From Thermotogae bacterium (GTDB taxonomy: Bacteria; Thermotogota; Thermotogae; Petrotogales; Kosmotogaceae), in the NCBI GenBank assembly GCA_003643975.1, contig QNAR01000084.1:1-7192 (forward strand): a stretch of 7,192 bases of DNA, written 5' to 3'. Numbering within the stretch: the first letter of the stretch is position 1; every line of letters begins with the position of its first letter. This document shows positions 5,732-7,192 of this stretch, piece after piece. Both the position numbers and the translations under genes were made by a program. The notes beneath the pieces were generated by a model. The model searched no databases and had not been told where the DNA came from. It was given only the letters and a program-made list of their open reading frames with translations.

Positions 5732-7030
5732 ATGGACTGGATTTACATAGCTCAATTGAGAAAACACGTTGGTGAAGACGTCGAAGTAAGAGGATGGTTA
5801 CGCAGAAAAAGATCAAGTGGCAAAATACATTTTCTTTCTTTGAGAGATGGAACCGGGTTTGTGCAGGGAATCGTGGAAAAATCCTCTGTTCCCGAGGAAC
5901 TCTTTAACATAGCCAAAAAGTTAAAAATGGAATCGAGCATCATCGTCAGAGGTACTGTGAAGCGTGAAGAGCGCGCTCCTGGTGGTGTTGAGCTTTTAGT
6001 AAAGGATATTGAAGTGATATCCATTCCAAATAAAGAATTCCCCATTAATAAGCCCGATCATGGCATTGATTTCCTTATGGACCACAGGCACTTATGGTTA
6101 CGTACCCAAAGGCAATTTCATATATTGAGGGTAAGACATGAGATTATAAAGTCAATAAGGGAATTCTACAACGAGAGAGGCTTCGTGCTTGTCGATACAC
6201 CGATTTTCACAGGTTCTATTGGCGAAAGTGCTGGTAACCTCTTTGAACTCGATTATTTTGATTACGGGAAAGCATACTTAGCCCAGACCGGGCAGCTGTA
6301 CCTCGAAGCGGCCTGTATGGCTCTTGGAAAAGTTTACAACCTTGGGCCAACATTCCGGGCTGAAAAATCAAAGACACGAAGGCACCTTATTGAATTCTGG
6401 ATGAATGAAGCTGAAGTTGCTTATTATCAGCATGAAGATAATATCAAATTACAGGAAGAACTCGTTTCCTATGTGGTAAGGAAAATCCTTGAAAATGCGG
6501 AAGATCATCTCAGGGCTTTGAAAAGAGACACTAAAAGGCTTGAAAAAATTGTCCCTCCTTTTCCGCGAATCACTTACACAGATGCGATCAAGCTCTTGCA
6601 GAAAAAAGGATTTAGTACATCATGGGGCGACGACATCGGTGGAGATGAAGAAACGGCTATTGCAGAAGAATTTGACAAACCTGTTGTTGTGGAGAAATAT
6701 CCCAGAAAAATGAAGGCTTTTTATATGCAGCCTGATCCGGAAAACCCCGATGTTGTGTTGTGTGATGATATGCTCGCGCCGGAAGGCTACGGGGAAATTA
6801 TAGGTGCTTCTGAAAGAATCTGGCAAAAGGAAGTGTTAGTTGAGAGGATTAAAGAATTCGGTCTCGACCTGGATACATACGACTGGTATTTAGACCTGCG
6901 GGAATTTGGCACAGTTCCTCACAGCGGCTTTGGCATGGGTGTTGAACGCGTTGTCGCGTGGATATGTGGTCTTGAGCATGTAAGAGAGGCAATTCCTTTT
7001 GCAAGAACTCTTTACAGGATTCATCCTTAG
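5732..7030 (+). CDS. asnS: Asparaginyl-tRNA synthetase
   Basis: Class IIb enzyme that charges tRNA(Asn) directly with asparagine in the cytoplasm. The 432-residue length is typical of bacterial AsnRS. An OB-fold anticodon-binding domain occupies about 1-100 (VEVRGWLRRKR, FLSLRDGTG). The class II core follows: HRHLWLR (118-124), motif 1 around 135-158, the substrate-pocket segment AQTGQLYLE (184-192), motif 2 GPTFRAEKSKTRRHLIEFW (206-224) and motif 3 GFGMGVERVVAW (399-410). FRAEKSKTRRHLIEFW, with Lys-Thr-Arg-Arg-His, distinguishes AsnRS from archaeal-type AspRS, which is the main alternative. ATG 5732 is preceded by GGAGGTGG (5720-5727, about 7 nt from GGAGG). The gene has its own extended -10 promoter and is followed 9 bp later by ruvB. 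Together with aspS across the envelope gene it indicates direct charging of tRNA(Asn), with no need for the Asp-to-Asn amidation route. Confidence 0.96.
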   Translation: MDWIYIAQLRKHVGEDVEVRGWLRRKRSSGKIHFLSLRDGTGFVQGIVEKSSVPEELFNIAKKLKMESSIIVRGTVKREERAPGGVELLVKDIEVISIPNKEFPINKPDHGIDFLMDHRHLWLRTQRQFHILRVRHEIIKSIREFYNERGFVLVDTPIFTGSIGESAGNLFELDYFDYGKAYLAQTGQLYLEAACMALGKVYNLGPTFRAEKSKTRRHLIEFWMNEAEVAYYQHEDNIKLQEELVSYVVRKILENAEDHLRALKRDTKRLEKIVPPFPRITYTDAIKLLQKKGFSTSWGDDIGGDEETAIAEEFDKPVVVEKYPRKMKAFYMQPDPENPDVVLCDDMLAPEGYGEIIGASERIWQKEVLVERIKEFGLDLDTYDWYLDLREFGTVPHSGFGMGVERVVAWICGLEHVREAIPFARTLYRIHP

Positions 7031-7039
7031 GTGAGTGCT

Positions 7040-7192
7040 ATGGAACTTGACAATGAACGCTTTTTGTCTCCGGGTGAATTGAAAGAGGACTTTGTAATAA
7101 ATTGTCTTCGTCCGACTTCTCTTGAAGAATATATTGGTCAAAAAAACGTAAAAGAAAGACTTCAAATAGCCATAGAAGCTGCTCGTGTTAGG
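7040..7192 (+). CDS. ruvB: Holliday junction branch-migration ATPase RuvB (N-terminus, cut by right edge)
   Basis: Fifty-one codons are present. RuvB is the hexameric AAA+ motor that, with RuvA, drives branch migration of Holliday junctions in recombinational repair. The visible N-terminus contains LRPTSLEEYIGQKNVKERL (24-42), the hallmark R-P-x-x-L-x-E-Y-I-G-Q segment of RuvB, followed by AIEAARVR (44-51), which precedes the Walker A loop lying beyond the window. The ATG at 7040 is preceded by AGGTGAG (7029-7035) with about 5 nt spacing; this site overlaps the asnS stop codon TAG (7028-7030). An in-frame GTG at 7031, directly after the asnS stop, would add three residues but has only a distant AGGA. 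It is probably cotranscribed with asnS. Completeness and Walker motifs cannot be judged here. Confidence 0.9.
   Translation, partial: MELDNERFLSPGELKEDFVINCLRPTSLEEYIGQKNVKERLQIAIEAARVR

Noticed and set aside
7031..7039. GTG 7031 as the ruvB start
   Set aside because: It is in frame and directly follows the asnS stop, but its only upstream AGGA is about 11 nt away, whereas ATG 7040 has AGGTGAG at good spacing.
6890..7165. Minus-strand open frame of about 91 codons across the asnS/ruvB junction
   Set aside because: It is antisense to motif 3 of AsnRS and to the conserved RuvB N-terminus, with no independent support.

Overview
No new system is visible in this window: it is ordinary bacterial housekeeping DNA plus one cell-envelope gene that points to the lineage. 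A protein with a signal peptide, one SLH domain, a long proline-free coiled-coil rod and a C-terminal hydrophobic anchor has the architecture of Thermotoga Omp-alpha, which tethers the outer sheath ('toga') to the cell body. With moderate GC content (about 40% by eye), strong GGAGG ribosome binding sites and tightly overlapping genes, this suggests the Thermotogota, perhaps a Kosmotoga-like member. The phylum call is inferred from architecture and gene content. The genus is a guess.

Left half (1-3783, minus strand): a compact operon transcribed right to left, aspS - cmk - ispH - rpsA, with rpsA running off the left edge. Junctions are ATGA overlaps of 4 bp (aspS/cmk and cmk/ispH) and an 8 bp overlap (ispH/rpsA), so translational coupling is likely. 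The products cover Asp-tRNA charging, CMP/dCMP phosphorylation, the last step of the MEP isoprenoid pathway, and ribosomal protein S1. The cmk-ispH-rpsA order is also found in Clostridia, where ispH and rpsA are sometimes fused.

Centre (3784-3881): a divergent intergenic region of about 100 bp. It holds extended -10-like promoters facing both ways and strong Shine-Dalgarno sequences for aspS and for the envelope gene.

Right half (3882-7192, plus strand): the Omp-alpha-like gene (3882-5639) ends at a textbook intrinsic terminator. Immediately after it comes a perfect extended -10 box for asnS (5732-7030). After a 9 bp gap asnS is followed by ruvB (from 7040, cut by the right edge), whose ribosome binding site overlaps the asnS stop codon. 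Having both AspRS and AsnRS implies direct Asn-tRNA charging. The AspRS carries a Leu in its N-terminal domain that fits a tRNA(Asp)-discriminating enzyme.

No tRNA or rRNA genes, CRISPR arrays, insertion sequences or other mobile elements were seen. No stretch longer than about 100 bases lacks a gene.
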